Positions 17,230 to 27,070 are shown, numbered from the stretch's first letter. The stretch: DNA of 64,000 nt from Marinilongibacter aquaticus (GCF_020149935.1 NZ_CP083757.1:4551501-4615500), one strand, 5' to 3'. A program made the numbers and translations. The notes: generated by a model not told the origin, from the sequence alone.

Positions 17230-19638
17230 TTACTTCCAAACTATTTCTCTTTTCTCGTCCTTTTTTAGATTCAGTTTGATTTCTTTTCCATCTGAAATCA
17301 ATTTGACCTCGGACTGCTCTTTGGATTGAATCCATACCGTTTGCACTTTCCCATTCGCCCATTCCATCGCTATTTCAAAGCCACCTCGAGCACAAAGTCC
17401 TTTCAGAGATCCGGTATGCCATTCACTTGGTAGGGCCGGTAAAAGACGAATTTCATAGCCATTTTCCTCGTTCGATTGCATAAGCATTTCCATCAAACCC
17501 GCAGTTCCGCCAAAGTTTCCATCGATCTGAAAAGGCGGGTGGGCATCGAGAAGGTTCGGATATGTACCTCCACCGCCGGAGTAGTTCACGCCGTCGGCTG
17601 GCGGAACCAAGGCCAGCAGGGTACGGTACAGTTTATACGCTCGGTCGCCATCCCAAAGGCGGGCCCATAAGTTTATTCTCCAGCCTTTCGACCAGCCTGT
17701 GGTTTCATCGCCTTTGATTTCCAAAGATTGTCGGCAAGCGGCCGCTAAATCGGGTGTGAGGGCGGGGGTAATATGATGACCAGGGTATAGCCCAAATAAA
17801 TGCGATTGATGCCTGTGTTTAGGGTCGGCGTCGTCCCAATCAAAGTACCATTCCTGTAGGTTTCCACGATGCCCAACTTGATAAGGATACAGCTTATCCA
17901 AAGCATGTTGAAGCTCGCTTCTGAAGTCACTGTCGATATTTAAAACCTCGGACGCACGGATAGTTTGCAGGAAAAGTTCACGTGTAATGGCCAAATCTGC
18001 AGTGCCTCCAAACAAAGTAGCCCCTTTGTAGCCTTTGTCCGTTACATATACGTTTTCTGGAGATGTACTTGGCGAGGTGACCAGATGCCCCTTGCCGTCT
18101 TCGACTAGCCATTCAAGGCAAAACCTTGCTGCCCCTTTCAACAATGGATAACCCTTTTCCTTAAGGAAAGCGTGATCTTGCGAAAAGGCGTAATGCTCCC
18201 AAAGGTGAGTGGCAAGCCATGCACCGCCCATGGTCCAATTGGCCCAAACTGGACTTCCTTGCCCGAAATCACCTACAGGATTGCTCATTGCCCATATGTC
18301 TGTATTGTGGGCGGCTGTCCAGCCGTTTACACCGTAGAAAGTCTTTGCGGTTATTTCGCCCGTCGTCGATAGGTTTTGTATGAAGCCCAATAAAGGCGTA
18401 TGAAATTCGGAGAGATTGGCAGTTTCAACGGGCCAATAATTCTCTTCTGTATTGATGTTGATTGTATAATTTGAGCTCCAGGGTGGGCGGATCATGTGGT
18501 TCCAGATCCCTTGCAAATTGGCTGGCACTTCTGGTGTGCGTGAAGAGGAAATCATCAAATATCTTCCGAAATTGAAATAAAGCTCTTCCAATTTTCGGTC
18601 TTCTTTTCCTTCTGCATAGCGTTTCAGTCGCTCGTCTGTCGGCAATTCAGGAGCAGTGGATTTGCCTAGATTTACTGCTACTCGATCATAATATTTTTTA
18701 TAATCTTTCAGATGCTTATTCTTAATGGTTTCAAAGCCTTTTTGGGAAGCTTTTTCCAAATTGCCCAAAGCTATTTTTTCGTTGTCTTTACCTTCCGTGG
18801 CCGGATTTTTATCAAAACCGTTGAAACTGGTCTCAATGGCCAACAATACTGTAGCTTTGCTGCCTTCAACCAATTGCAATGTATTGTTCACAAAAGATAT
18901 TTTCCCGTCAGAATCTTTGATATGTACTAGCAGCGTGAATCTTGTGCCCCGATTGGGGTCGAATAAAATCGGGTTTGGCACATTTCTGTAGTTCGGTTCT
19001 GTATGAAAAGGAGCATAGCCATCGACACGTAGAGTATGTTCGGAAATCTGCGAGATTTCATATTTCAGGTCGCTTTCGAAGCCAATATTGAAAGAAAGGC
19101 TTTTCTTTTTATCGCTGCTTAGCTTTATGGCCATTATTTTTTCAGGATTCGATACCAGGTATTCACGCGTAAAATGCGAGTCTTCACTATCGTATTCGAC
19201 CGTGGAGATGGCCTTTTCGATATCCAACTTACGGCTATAATTTTTGGCGTTTTTACCTTCTTTGAACTGCATCAGAAGTGTGCCCAATGGAGCAAAGGAT
19301 TCGGAAAAAGTACCCTGTACTTTGGGCATTAGCGAATCGGCCAATTTATAATCACCCTTTTTCAGAGCTTCGCGTATCGGTTGGATGTACGTATGGGCTT
19401 CGGGGTTCATGTTGGGGTCTACCGGTTCTCCCGACCACAAAGTAGCGTCGTTCAAATAGATTTTTTCTACTTCAGTTCCGCCAAAGACAGAAGCTCCGAT
19501 TTTGCCGTTGCCCATTACAAGGCTTTCTTCAAAATATTGGGCTGGCTGTGTGTACCAAAGGGTATGATTCGATTGTGCCAAAGTGGCAAATGGTGCCATA
19601 AGCAAGAATAAGCTTAATCGCCTAAAAAAGTGATTCAT
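17230..19638 (-). CDS. GH95-family alpha-L-fucosidase/galactosidase
   Basis: This is an 802-residue secreted inverting glycosidase of family GH95, known for 1,2-alpha-L-fucosidases and alpha-L-galactosidases. The signal peptide is about 20 residues (ending FATLAQ). The N-terminal beta domain begins [29 protein letters not shown] and [13 protein letters not shown], the most recognisable GH95 signature. The catalytic (alpha/alpha)6 region contains [12 protein letters not shown] near 393-404 with the family's essential asparagines, and DTHLFGLYP-like [16 protein letters not shown] further on. The [20 protein letters not shown] block near the C-terminus carries the catalytic Asp region. It follows the BNR_4 gene by 57 bases on the same strand. 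Whether it takes fucose or galactose is not resolvable. Confidence 0.9.
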   Translation of the reverse strand: MNHFFRRLSLFLLMAPFATLAQSNHTLWYTQPAQYFEESLVMGNGKIGASVFGGTEVEKIYLNDATLWSGEPVDPNMNPEAHTYIQPIREALKKGDYKLADSLMPKVQGTFSESFAPLGTLLMQFKEGKNAKNYSRKLDIEKAISTVEYDSEDSHFTREYLVSNPEKIMAIKLSSDKKKSLSFNIGFESDLKYEISQISEHTLRVDGYAPFHTEPNYRNVPNPILFDPNRGTRFTLLVHIKDSDGKISFVNNTLQLVEGSKATVLLAIETSFNGFDKNPATEGKDNEKIALGNLEKASQKGFETIKNKHLKDYKKYYDRVAVNLGKSTAPELPTDERLKRYAEGKEDRKLEELYFNFGRYLMISSSRTPEVPANLQGIWNHMIRPPWSSNYTININTEENYWPVETANLSEFHTPLLGFIQNLSTTGEITAKTFYGVNGWTAAHNTDIWAMSNPVGDFGQGSPVWANWTMGGAWLATHLWEHYAFSQDHAFLKEKGYPLLKGAARFCLEWLVEDGKGHLVTSPSTSPENVYVTDKGYKGATLFGGTADLAITRELFLQTIRASEVLNIDSDFRSELQHALDKLYPYQVGHRGNLQEWYFDWDDADPKHRHQSHLFGLYPGHHITPALTPDLAAACRQSLEIKGDETTGWSKGWRINLWARLWDGDRAYKLYRTLLALVPPADGVNYSGGGGTYPNLLDAHPPFQIDGNFGGTAGLMEMLMQSNEENGYEIRLLPALPSEWHTGSLKGLCARGGFEIAMEWANGKVQTVWIQSKEQSEVKLISDGKEIKLNLKKDEKREIVWK

Positions 19639-19695
19639 GTTGAATAGGACAGGATTGGTAAAAAATCGAAATTACGGCTTTCCGTTGGAATTCGC

Positions 19696-21099
19696 TTATT
19701 TTATTCGAATGGGTTTTTCGTGGCTCGCTGTCATTTCGTAAGGCAATTTCCAGATTCGGCCGTCGAAATCTCCAAAGTAAAGTTCCGATTTGCTGAACTC
19801 GTGTGCATGGCCATCTGCCCAGAAAAATGAAAACGGAGACTGGTACACTTTGGGGCGTCGTACGTATGAATGATTGAAGGTGCTGTTTTGGGTTAATACC
19901 TTTTGTTTGGTCCAGTTTTTGCCTTCGTCTTTCGATTGCCAAATGGCCAATTCGCCACCCACGCCCCACTTTTGTGGCCCAATTTCGGTGGGTCCAACGA
20001 TTTGCCAAAGCCCTTTCGAAATGTAGAGGCTTCCCATATCGTAGTTGTGGTCCGAGCTTGTGATCACAGAGGTTTGCCATTTTTTGCCGTCCCATTTGGT
20101 GAGGCACCATTCGTAAGGTTCGCTTTCGGGGCCAGGTTTATGGCCGTTGCTGCGGATATAAAGGCAAGCAGGATTGCCCTGATCGTCGAATCCCATGTCT
20201 TTCAAATACACGTTTTTGTGCTGTTTGGCATAGTTTATTGCTCTGGCAGGACTATCTTTTTCCTTTATGGGAATTTGAAGCGGGCGACCGTCAACGTTTG
20301 TCCATGTACGACCAAAGTCGTTTGATTTCAAAAAGTACAAATCGGTTCTTTGATCGACATTTCCATTGGGGTGACGGTTGAAAAATGTCCCAACCGTTTT
20401 GTTTTGGTACACATTGCTGGTTTGGTAATGCCCCGATTTTTCGCCTTCCTTTTCAGGAATGGCGGCCAATTGCCGATCTTCTGTCCAATGTTCTCCATCT
20501 GTGCTTGTTTCAAAATACAATTGACGAACACCTGAGTATTTGGTGAAAAAATGGAAAAAGCCGTCTTTGGTAAAATGTGGTTGGGGGTAGGTCATTTCTT
20601 CTTCAGTAACCTGCACGAAACTGTCTGTAGAATAGGGAGCGAGGCTCTTGTATTTGAAACCCGGTCTTGCGGTGCCTCTTCCGCTCACAAACACCCAGAT
20701 AAAGCCTTTGTCGTCTATGCATATTGAGGGGTTGTCATGCGGGTCGTCTACACCTTGTTTGTCGTGCACGATAGTGGGCTTTGAAACCATTCCGGTTGTA
20801 TGGTCAAATTCGCCGATCATGCAGAGCAAGTGTCGTGCATTTTCGGCACTTGTGCCACCGTACACAAAAAAGGTTTTCTGTACTTCGGGGGCATAAATGG
20901 CCAATGGCGTGTGTTTGGCGGTATAGGTGCCAAGTGCTCCCGAATACTTGTCGCCATAGGTGTACTTTTGGTTGAGTTCAAACCATATGGCTTTGTAACC
21001 GTTGGCCTTTTTATTGGAAATTTTTTGTGCCGATAGCGGCAAACAGTTCGCTGAAATAAATAGGGCAAGCGTAAAAAGAGTGTTAAAAATGATTTTCAT
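19696..21099 (-). CDS. Secreted BNR_4-type beta-propeller protein (possible glycan-cleaving enzyme)
   Basis: This is a 467-residue protein with a signal peptide (MKIIFNTLFTLALFISANCL, then PLSAQ) starting at the ATG at 21099. A longer frame adds 15 residues before the signal and is unlikely. The mature part matches BNR_4 proteins: GYKAIWFELNQ, TPLAIYAPEVQKTFFVYGG, DDPHDNPSICIDDKGFIWVF (with a conserved His) and a series of bladed repeats. Related seven-bladed propellers include GH145 rhamnosidases and rhamnose-glucuronate lyases (PL42 and relatives), in which a histidine is catalytic. That would fit a locus rich in rhamnose enzymes, but many BNR_4 proteins have no known activity. It lies just upstream of GH95, probably in one operon. 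Confidence 0.7.
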   Translation of the reverse strand: MKIIFNTLFTLALFISANCLPLSAQKISNKKANGYKAIWFELNQKYTYGDKYSGALGTYTAKHTPLAIYAPEVQKTFFVYGGTSAENARHLLCMIGEFDHTTGMVSKPTIVHDKQGVDDPHDNPSICIDDKGFIWVFVSGRGTARPGFKYKSLAPYSTDSFVQVTEEEMTYPQPHFTKDGFFHFFTKYSGVRQLYFETSTDGEHWTEDRQLAAIPEKEGEKSGHYQTSNVYQNKTVGTFFNRHPNGNVDQRTDLYFLKSNDFGRTWTNVDGRPLQIPIKEKDSPARAINYAKQHKNVYLKDMGFDDQGNPACLYIRSNGHKPGPESEPYEWCLTKWDGKKWQTSVITSSDHNYDMGSLYISKGLWQIVGPTEIGPQKWGVGGELAIWQSKDEGKNWTKQKVLTQNSTFNHSYVRRPKVYQSPFSFFWADGHAHEFSKSELYFGDFDGRIWKLPYEMTASHEKPIRIK

Positions 21100-21145
21100 A
21101 TAGGGTTTTGTGAGTTCAAAATTTGGCTTTGAAATGGAGGTCATT

Positions 21146-21153
21146 CAAATTTA
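21146..21153 (-). promoter_or_regulatory. Possible -7 element for the BNR_4-GH95 operon
   Basis: On the minus strand this reads TAAATTTG, a full match to the TANNTTTG -7 consensus, 47 bases before the ATG at 21099. I see no good TTTG at the proper distance upstream, so confidence is low. Confidence 0.35.
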
Positions 21154-21195
21154 CGGGCCAAACTGGCGTTGATTTAAAGAAAATAAAAAAACAGC

Positions 21196-22113
21196 ATGTT
21201 TAAAACCCTAGGCCTGATAACTTCCATTCTTTTGTTTGCTGGCTCTCTATTTGCTCAGAAAAAATATATGGTCATTACCGTCGATGATTTACCCACAGTG
21301 CCTTATGGATTGGACGACGATTTGGAAATCACGCGGAAATTGGTTTCGCATTTTAAAAAATACGATATACCCGCTATTGGTTTTGTAAACGAAAGTAAAC
21401 TGTATGAGGAGGGGACACTTTCGCCCGCGAAAACGGAATTGTTGGAAATGTGGCTGGATGGCGGACTTGAATTGGGCAACCACACTTTTAGCCACATGGA
21501 TTACCATAAAAACAGCTTTGATTCTTTTGCAAAGGAGGTAGAAAAGGGTGAGCAAATCACACCGAAACTAAGCGAATCGAGAGCTATGCCTTGGCGTTAT
21601 TTTCGCCATCCGTATTTGCATATTGGAGAGAATAAGGAGAAGGCCGATTCTTTAAAGACCTTTCTTTTGAGTGAAAATTATATTGAAGCTCCGGTGACAA
21701 TCGACAATGCGGATTACCTTTTTGCTTTGGCTTATGCTCGTGCCAAAAGGGCTGGAGACGCAGCAAAAATGCGAAAGATCGGGAGTGATTACGTGAAATA
21801 TATGGAAGCTGAAACCCAATACCATGAAAGGTTAAGCGAATTGCTTTTTGAACGGCAGATTTCCCAAATTTTACTTACACACGCCAGTTTGTTGAATGCA
21901 GATTATTACGATGAATTGGCCCAGATGTTTCAAAGAAATGGATACGAATTTACGACTTTGGAGCATGCCTTGGACGACAAAGCCTACACTTCGCAAATAA
22001 CGGCTTACGGGCGGTACGGCATTTCATGGCTTCAGCTTTGGCTGCTCAGCAGCGACTTGGACAGAGATATCCTGAAAGAAGAACCGCAAGTGCCGGCATA
22101 CATTACAGAATAA
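21196..22113 (+). CDS. Secreted polysaccharide deacetylase (NodB-like)
   Basis: This is a 305-residue exported carbohydrate esterase of the NodB homology/CE4 superfamily, expected to remove acetyl groups from a polysaccharide. A signal peptide of 20 residues ends SLFAQ. The catalytic Asp pair is at 30-31 (ITVDDLPT), and the metal-binding His96-x3-His100 is in GNHTFSHMDYH. The arginine-rich motif WRYFRHPYLHIGE follows near 132-144. The C-terminal part (HASLLNADYYDELAQMF) carries the final motif with His. It is transcribed divergently from the BNR_4-GH95 pair with a 96-base gap, so a shared control region is likely. Its target glycan is not identified. Confidence 0.87.
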   Translation: MFKTLGLITSILLFAGSLFAQKKYMVITVDDLPTVPYGLDDDLEITRKLVSHFKKYDIPAIGFVNESKLYEEGTLSPAKTELLEMWLDGGLELGNHTFSHMDYHKNSFDSFAKEVEKGEQITPKLSESRAMPWRYFRHPYLHIGENKEKADSLKTFLLSENYIEAPVTIDNADYLFALAYARAKRAGDAAKMRKIGSDYVKYMEAETQYHERLSELLFERQISQILLTHASLLNADYYDELAQMFQRNGYEFTTLEHALDDKAYTSQITAYGRYGISWLQLWLLSSDLDRDILKEEPQVPAYITE

Positions 22114-22115
22114 TA

Positions 22116-22577
22116 TTATACGCCAAACTGACTCAAGTGATGGTCTAAATGTTTGTAAAACAATGTATTCCATTCGTTTTTGCTCAGCTTGCCAAAAGAA
22201 TGTGATTCCTTTCCGTCGAAATGGTCTTCGCCCAGTTTTTGTGTTTCCTCAATGTACCGAATCAAACGGTTTTGTTCCTTTTCAAAATCACGTGTATCGC
22301 TGATTACAAAAATGGGGGCCGTACGGGTGTTTCGTTTATAAGGTTTCGTACCGACAACAACGGGTTTTGCCAACAATTGGATAAACTTTTGCATCAGAAA
22401 GTTGGGTTTCGGATATTTTTCAGGTTCGAAAACAAGTTCGTAGGCTACGTTGACATGTGCCAGCATTTGGGCCACATTCATCTTGCCCCACTTTGCTTGC
22501 TTGTCTGCTTGCAATTGACGAATACGGTCGATCATTTCCTGACTGACCTCTTCTGTGAAAATATTCTTAAAGTCCAT
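22116..22577 (-). CDS. DUF1569 protein
   Basis: This is a 153-residue cytoplasmic protein of the DUF1569 family, a helical-bundle relative of DinB. The typical pattern is seen in KWGKMNVAQMLAHVNVAYELV (with a conserved His), the middle KPVVVGTKPYKRNTRTAP block, and the C-terminal LSKNEWNTLFYKHLDHHLSQFG with its His cluster. The three His positions resemble the metal site of DinB-like proteins, but function is unknown. The ATG at 22577 overlaps the end of uvrC by 11 bases, so it is translationally coupled as the last gene of the long minus-strand run. It ends 2 bases from the convergent deacetylase gene. Confidence 0.82.
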   Translation of the reverse strand: MDFKNIFTEEVSQEMIDRIRQLQADKQAKWGKMNVAQMLAHVNVAYELVFEPEKYPKPNFLMQKFIQLLAKPVVVGTKPYKRNTRTAPIFVISDTRDFEKEQNRLIRYIEETQKLGEDHFDGKESHSFGKLSKNEWNTLFYKHLDHHLSQFGV

Positions 22578-24399
22578 TTTGTTCTTCGTTAATGTTTTCT
22601 AAATATTCCCGAATTCTACGGGTTTTATCTTTGCCAACTACTGAAACAAGTTCTTCTTCGCTTGCCGTTTTCAGGGCTTTGATGGTCTTGAAATGTTTCA
22701 ATAGCTTGGTTGCGGTGGGCTTTCCGATGCCTTTGATCGATTCCAAACCACTGACCAAAAATCCTTTGCTGCGGCGGTTGCGGTGATGGGTGATCCCAAA
22801 CCTGTGAGCTTCATCGCGGGCTCTTTGAATCAATTTAAGCGATTCTGATTTCTTATCGATATAGAGCGGTAAAGTATCTTCCGGGAAATAGATTTCTTCC
22901 AATCTTTTGGCAATGCCGATAATAGGTATTTTGCCGTAAAGATGAAGTTCTTTCAATGCTGCAACGGAAGCCGACAATTGGCCTTTGCCTCCGTCGATGA
23001 TGATCAGATCGGGCAGATCTTCGTTTTCTTCCACCAACCGCTTGTATCTCCTAAAAACCACTTCTTTCATGGTGGCGAAATCGTCTGGGCCTTCTACGGT
23101 TTTCGGAATAAAGTGGCGGTATTCTTTTTTGGATGGCTGGCCGTTTCGGAATAAAACCATTGCCGAAACGGGGTTTGTACCTTGAATATTCGAATTGTCG
23201 AAGCATTCTATATGTCGTGGAAGCTCTTTGAGTTGTAAGTCTTGTTTGAGCTTAATCAAGACGCGATCTCGCCGGTTTGTGGCCCCACTTTTGGCAATCA
23301 TCTCCCTTTCGGCCTTTTCGTGGCGATAGAACATGATGTTTCGCAAAGTCATGTCTATCAGTTTTTTCTTGTCGCCGATTTTAGGTACCGCAATATTGGC
23401 CTTCAGGTCGGTTTCTAATGGAATATTGGTGAATATTTCCTTTGCCGTACTTTCGTACTTGTGCCGAATTTCGAAAATTACTTTCTCCAAAACCTCTTCA
23501 TCGGGTTCCTGAAGCATTTTCTTCACTTCGAAAGTTTGGGTTTGGGTAACTGTGCCGTTGTTGATTTTCAGATAACAAAAATAGGCCGCGTCTTCATCCG
23601 ATTGTACGCCAAACACATCGGCATCATCAATCGAGGCGTTGACTACCGTGGCTTTCGCCTGATAATTCTCCAAAAACTCCAGTTTCTTTTTGTACTCATG
23701 GGCTTTTTCAAAGGCCATTTCTTTGGCGGCCCATTGCATTTTTTCGAGGAAATAGTTTCTTGCGGGAGTTAGGTTGCCCTTCAAAATATGATGCACCTGA
23801 TCGATTTCCTTCAAATATTCGGCTTCAGTTTGTAAATCTTCACAGGGCCCAAGGCAATTGCCAATGTGGTATTCGAGGCAAATTTTGTATTTGCGTTGAG
23901 TCACATTTTCTTCCGTGAGTGCATATTTACAGGTGCGAATGGTATACAATTGGGTGAACATATCGAGCAGAGCGTGCATGGCTTTCACATTCACATAAGG
24001 GCCATACATTTTGCCAAGCTTACGGTCTTCGATTTTCCGCGTTTTCAATAGGCGGGGAAAACGTTCGTTTGTGACGCAGATGTACGGGTAATTTTTGTCG
24101 TCTTTGAGCATGATATTGAACTTCGGCTGCAGTTCTTTGATCATGTTGTTTTCGAGCAAAAGGGCTTCGTACTCAGAATCAACTACCGTATATTCCAATT
24201 TTCGGATGGACATAACCAACCTTTTGGTTTTTCTGTCAGTGCGATTGAAATTGTAGAAATAGCTGCTGATTCGATTTTTAAGGTTTTTGGCCTTTCCTAC
24301 ATAGATTATCGTTCCTTTTTCATCAAAATATTTGTAGATGCCCGGTTCATTGGGCAATAGGGGCAGTTGATTTTGATAATCGAATTTTATGGCCGACAT
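22567..24399 (-). CDS. uvrC: Excinuclease ABC subunit C
   Basis: This 610-residue nuclease makes the two incisions of UvrABC nucleotide excision repair. The N-terminal GIY-YIG nuclease domain reads EPGIYKYFDEKGTIIYVGKA near 18-37. A UVR coiled motif follows at about 200-240. The RNase H-like 5' incision domain includes HIECFDNSNIQGTNPVSAMV and LIIIDGGKGQLSASVAALKE. A C-terminal helix-hairpin-helix pair (GIGKPTATKLLKHFKTIKA) binds DNA. Length is normal and every domain is present. The start is 2 bases after the stop of the nucleotidyltransferase gene, an unusual setting that places a repair gene in the same transcript as a peptide-maturation-like cassette. Confidence 0.96.
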   Translation of the reverse strand: MSAIKFDYQNQLPLLPNEPGIYKYFDEKGTIIYVGKAKNLKNRISSYFYNFNRTDRKTKRLVMSIRKLEYTVVDSEYEALLLENNMIKELQPKFNIMLKDDKNYPYICVTNERFPRLLKTRKIEDRKLGKMYGPYVNVKAMHALLDMFTQLYTIRTCKYALTEENVTQRKYKICLEYHIGNCLGPCEDLQTEAEYLKEIDQVHHILKGNLTPARNYFLEKMQWAAKEMAFEKAHEYKKKLEFLENYQAKATVVNASIDDADVFGVQSDEDAAYFCYLKINNGTVTQTQTFEVKKMLQEPDEEVLEKVIFEIRHKYESTAKEIFTNIPLETDLKANIAVPKIGDKKKLIDMTLRNIMFYRHEKAEREMIAKSGATNRRDRVLIKLKQDLQLKELPRHIECFDNSNIQGTNPVSAMVLFRNGQPSKKEYRHFIPKTVEGPDDFATMKEVVFRRYKRLVEENEDLPDLIIIDGGKGQLSASVAALKELHLYGKIPIIGIAKRLEEIYFPEDTLPLYIDKKSESLKLIQRARDEAHRFGITHHRNRRSKGFLVSGLESIKGIGKPTATKLLKHFKTIKALKTASEEELVSVVGKDKTRRIREYLENINEEQNGL

Positions 24400-24401
24400 G
24401 G

Positions 24402-25544
24402 CTATTTCTTGAATGTTCGGTTTAAAGCATAAGTAAGAACTTTGCTCAAAAAGTTCAAAAACAAATAGTTTTCTGGAAATGTGATCAGTCTTTTCTCTTC
24501 GACCGAATTCGGCCGAGTGTAGGCTCTCATGAAATTTCGTACATATTCAAAAGTGCTAGAAGAAGGATCCTGCGATTTCACAAGAATACGTTCATAGGCG
24601 ATGCGTTCAAACGTCGTTTTCCAATGTTTTCCCTTGTTCCAAAATTTCAGCACCAAGTTTGGACAGGTGTGGTTTATTTGACGCTCTATTGATTTTAAGG
24701 CTGGGGGGATTTCGATATCCAAAAACGTGTCGATCAAATATAAACCGTGCAAAAATTGACGATGAAGCTTAAAGGTTTTCATTTTTTCGATGATTGGTGG
24801 CCAATCCCAGTCATTCCCCACCTTTTGCATGAATGCACCAAAATCGGCCAGTTCTTTCAATCTGAGCCAAGATTCCTTTCCACCATGATGGTTGAGGAGT
24901 GTCCAGAAAATTTGCTCCTCCTTGTCCAATTCAAATAAGAAATCATCAGGGTACGTATAGGGCAAAAAGTCGTAGCAAAGGCCCCAATGGATATCCAAGT
25001 GCAACTGATTTTTTATCATGGAAACTTCATGAACAAAATTGTTTTTCAATTGCCCTTGTACTTCTTCCACGGTAATGATTTGGCCATTGAAATAATTGTG
25101 AATTTTGTAGTCGAAACTTTCGAGTAGCCGAAGCGATTCTATAATGTGTTTCTTCGAAATCAAGAGATCCAAATCACCTCCAGCCCGCAAACTCTCTGGA
25201 TAGAGATAGTCGGAAAAAACGAAACCCTTAAATGCCAAAATGGGCAAATTATGTTTATCGAACTCAGCTTTGAGTTTAGCGTATTCGGCTTTGAAACTCA
25301 GATCGAAAATGGCTTGCTTCATCCCGAATTGGCTCAATTCCACCTCATACCTTTCAGGGAATGGAAGGCCATTTTTTTTGAACATGGCATTCAACATGGG
25401 CTGCAAGCCATGTAAATCCTGCATTTCGAAAAACTTTGGCCAATCAATATGTGCTGCCAAAGTTTTGTCCATTGGCCTTTTTTGGAAATAGGCCTTTAGG
25501 ACTTCAAGCATCAATCGAACTTCATTATTGGGCTGCAAACTCAT
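24402..25544 (-). CDS. NTP_transf_5-type nucleotidyltransferase
   Basis: This is a 380-residue protein of the uncharacterised nucleotidyltransferase family (NTP_transf_5). The catalytic core is AFKGFVFSDYLYPESLRAGG followed by DLDLL, with Asp124 and Asp126 as the metal-binding pair. The downstream HEVSMIKNQLHLDIHWGLCY block supplies the third acidic position. Members often occur with PqqD, lasso-B2 and HprK-like genes in lasso peptide and exopolysaccharide clusters, and this cassette has the same order. The start overlaps the kinase stop by 20 bases, although an ATG at 25511 would remove the overlap. Its likely job is nucleotidylation of a small molecule or peptide product, but that is inference. 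Confidence 0.82.
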   Translation of the reverse strand: MSLQPNNEVRLMLEVLKAYFQKRPMDKTLAAHIDWPKFFEMQDLHGLQPMLNAMFKKNGLPFPERYEVELSQFGMKQAIFDLSFKAEYAKLKAEFDKHNLPILAFKGFVFSDYLYPESLRAGGDLDLLISKKHIIESLRLLESFDYKIHNYFNGQIITVEEVQGQLKNNFVHEVSMIKNQLHLDIHWGLCYDFLPYTYPDDFLFELDKEEQIFWTLLNHHGGKESWLRLKELADFGAFMQKVGNDWDWPPIIEKMKTFKLHRQFLHGLYLIDTFLDIEIPPALKSIERQINHTCPNLVLKFWNKGKHWKTTFERIAYERILVKSQDPSSSTFEYVRNFMRAYTRPNSVEEKRLITFPENYLFLNFLSKVLTYALNRTFKK

Positions 25545-26421
25545 CGCAAAACTGTTTTAGGTTTTCGAAGCCATTCGGACGTTTCAAGAAGCGAAGAAAT
25601 TCGCCTTGAGCCAAAAGACTGCTCCGTTCGAAATGAGCTTTCAGGTTTGGGCCCGAAAGTGTTTGATGGGGAAGAGGATAATGCTTCAGCATTTCTGTCG
25701 AAGCCTGAATGCGATCGATTTGTGCCGTTTTTTCATGGTTCAGCATGTGTATTCCAGCCAAAGGGATTGGTGTGTTGGGGAAAGTCTCGAAATGCTGAGA
25801 AACCAAAAATTTTTCTTGTCCTTCAAAAGAAGGGCGTAGTATGGATTCGTCAATTTTCAATCCTTCAACGGTATTTTTCCAAATCTTAAATTGAGGGAAA
25901 CCGGGGAAAACCTGAATTTGTTTTTCCTCGAAATGCAATGCCACTAGGTCATCGGTTAAAATGGGAAAGCCAGCTTGCCAAAATGCGGCGGCCGTGGTCG
26001 ATTTTCCGGCACCCGGTTCACCAACAAAGACATGAGCCCTGTCTTTTATGAAGACGGCACTGCCGTGCAAAAGATATAAACCTTTTTGGAGCAGTGAAAT
26101 GCCAATTATTTCACTCAGCAGAAATAGTTTTAGCGTGTGTATGCTGTCGCCCAAATGCGTGTAAACGATCTGGTTGCCTTCCTTAATTTGAGCACGTAAC
26201 AAGCCCGGCCAATGCACAAAACAGTCTTGTGCATTCGAGGCCACTTCCGCCTGCAATCCTTTCCTGAAAACCTTTGATTTATCCCAATCGGTTCGTTCAT
26301 CTACCAAACCGGAAACAATTTTTATGTCGGGCGATTCATCCGAAGGGCAAAGCATATCGGAAAAATCCAAATCGCTGGAAACAGTTTGACCGAAAGCTTT
26401 GTAATTTTTCTTTATTTCCAT
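25525..26421 (-). CDS. HprK-like kinase (lasso-cassette type)
   Basis: This is a 298-residue protein of the HPr-kinase-related family. The P-loop GEPGAGKS at 134-141 and the acidic LTDDLV at 155-160 are clear, and YLLHGSAVFI at 116-125 is the usual strand before them. The N-terminal third is not related to HPr kinase/phosphorylase proper, and no PTS genes are nearby. In some lasso peptide clusters such kinases phosphorylate the peptide's C-terminal residue. I choose the ATG at 26421, which overlaps the protease gene by 10 bases. The longer frame has no recognisable extra domain. Substrate here is unknown, but the gene order argues for a shared pathway with its neighbours. Confidence 0.83.
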   Translation of the reverse strand: MEIKKNYKAFGQTVSSDLDFSDMLCPSDESPDIKIVSGLVDERTDWDKSKVFRKGLQAEVASNAQDCFVHWPGLLRAQIKEGNQIVYTHLGDSIHTLKLFLLSEIIGISLLQKGLYLLHGSAVFIKDRAHVFVGEPGAGKSTTAAAFWQAGFPILTDDLVALHFEEKQIQVFPGFPQFKIWKNTVEGLKIDESILRPSFEGQEKFLVSQHFETFPNTPIPLAGIHMLNHEKTAQIDRIQASTEMLKHYPLPHQTLSGPNLKAHFERSSLLAQGEFLRFLKRPNGFENLKQFCDEFAAQ

Positions 26422-26828
26422 TCCCAAAGTGGCAAATAATTGAAGCTGGGCACATCGCCGATTAAGATATCTTCTTGTTTTTCTACCCAAGCGTGGGCGT
26501 CCAACTTATCTTTATTTATAGGGTTTATCCCAATAACAAGCTTGTATTCGCTGTTGTTCGCGATCATTTTTTTAAAAGTTAGTGCTTGCGGAAGGCAATT
26601 GAAAGCTTTTGGGGCCACTAAAGCCGCTCTTTGAATGGCTTTTTTCAACTTTTCAGCATCGTTGCAATGCAAGCCGCTAGCGGTGTATCTGGAGTAATAC
26701 TGTTTAAAGGCATTAAATCTCATCCATTTCAAACGGATTTTCAAATTGAGCATGGACCGCAAAGCAAACCAGAAAAGCTTTTTTTCTTCTCTGCTCAGCC
26801 TATTGTATTTCGACCACCAGTTTCTCAT
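26412..26828 (-). CDS. Lasso peptide B2-like transglutaminase-fold protease
   Basis: This 138-residue protein matches the lasso peptide biosynthesis B2 family, the cysteine protease that cuts the leader from a precursor peptide. The catalytic triad is visible: Cys78 in KAFNCLPQALTF, His112 in DAHAWVE, and Asp125 in IGDVPSFNYLPLWEW. Length equals that of stand-alone B2 proteins. The N-terminal helical part (LSREEKKLFWFALRSMLN) is the family's usual lead-in. The gene overlaps PqqD upstream by 29 bases and the kinase downstream by 10. No lasso cyclase gene is present in this window, so the protease may act on a different peptide. Confidence 0.85.
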   Translation of the reverse strand: MRNWWSKYNRLSREEKKLFWFALRSMLNLKIRLKWMRFNAFKQYYSRYTASGLHCNDAEKLKKAIQRAALVAPKAFNCLPQALTFKKMIANNSEYKLVIGINPINKDKLDAHAWVEKQEDILIGDVPSFNYLPLWEWK

Positions 26829-27069
26829 CCAGTAAATCTTTGATCAATTCTTCTACATCGGCTAGGCATTCGTCTGTTTCTATTTCGAAATTTTCTGCCA
26901 CAGCTTCCGCCAATTCGTTCAATGTGCTGGCTTTGTTTTCCAGTTGGCTCCAAATGAAGCTGCCCACTTCATTTAGATTATAATAAGTGCCTTTTTCGTG
27001 GTTTAGTATTACGGATTCTCCAGAAAGGCTGCTCGAAACTTGATTCTCGCTTAACGTATATTTTTTCAT
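26800..27069 (-). CDS. PqqD-like RiPP recognition protein
   Basis: This is an 89-residue PqqD-family protein, the winged-helix RiPP recognition element that binds leader peptides (called B1 in lasso clusters). The family pattern is seen in GESVILNHEKGTYYNLNEVG followed by SFIWSQLENKAS, and in the acidic helix ETDECLADVEELIKDLLDEK near the C-terminus. It has no other domain. Its ATG lies one base after the stop of the 46-residue peptide ORF, and its end overlaps the B2-like protease. That arrangement is the classic order peptide - recognition element - protease seen in RiPP loci, though here the peptide's nature is uncertain. Confidence 0.88.
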   Translation of the reverse strand: MKKYTLSENQVSSSLSGESVILNHEKGTYYNLNEVGSFIWSQLENKASTLNELAEAVAENFEIETDECLADVEELIKDLLDEKLVVEIQ

Positions 27070-27070
27070 T

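Noticed and set aside
25525-26490. Longer start for the HprK-like kinase
   Set aside because: The extra 23 residues (MGRKTRRYLNRRCAQLQLFA and on) are basic and overlap the protease gene deeply, so the ATG at 26421 is more natural.
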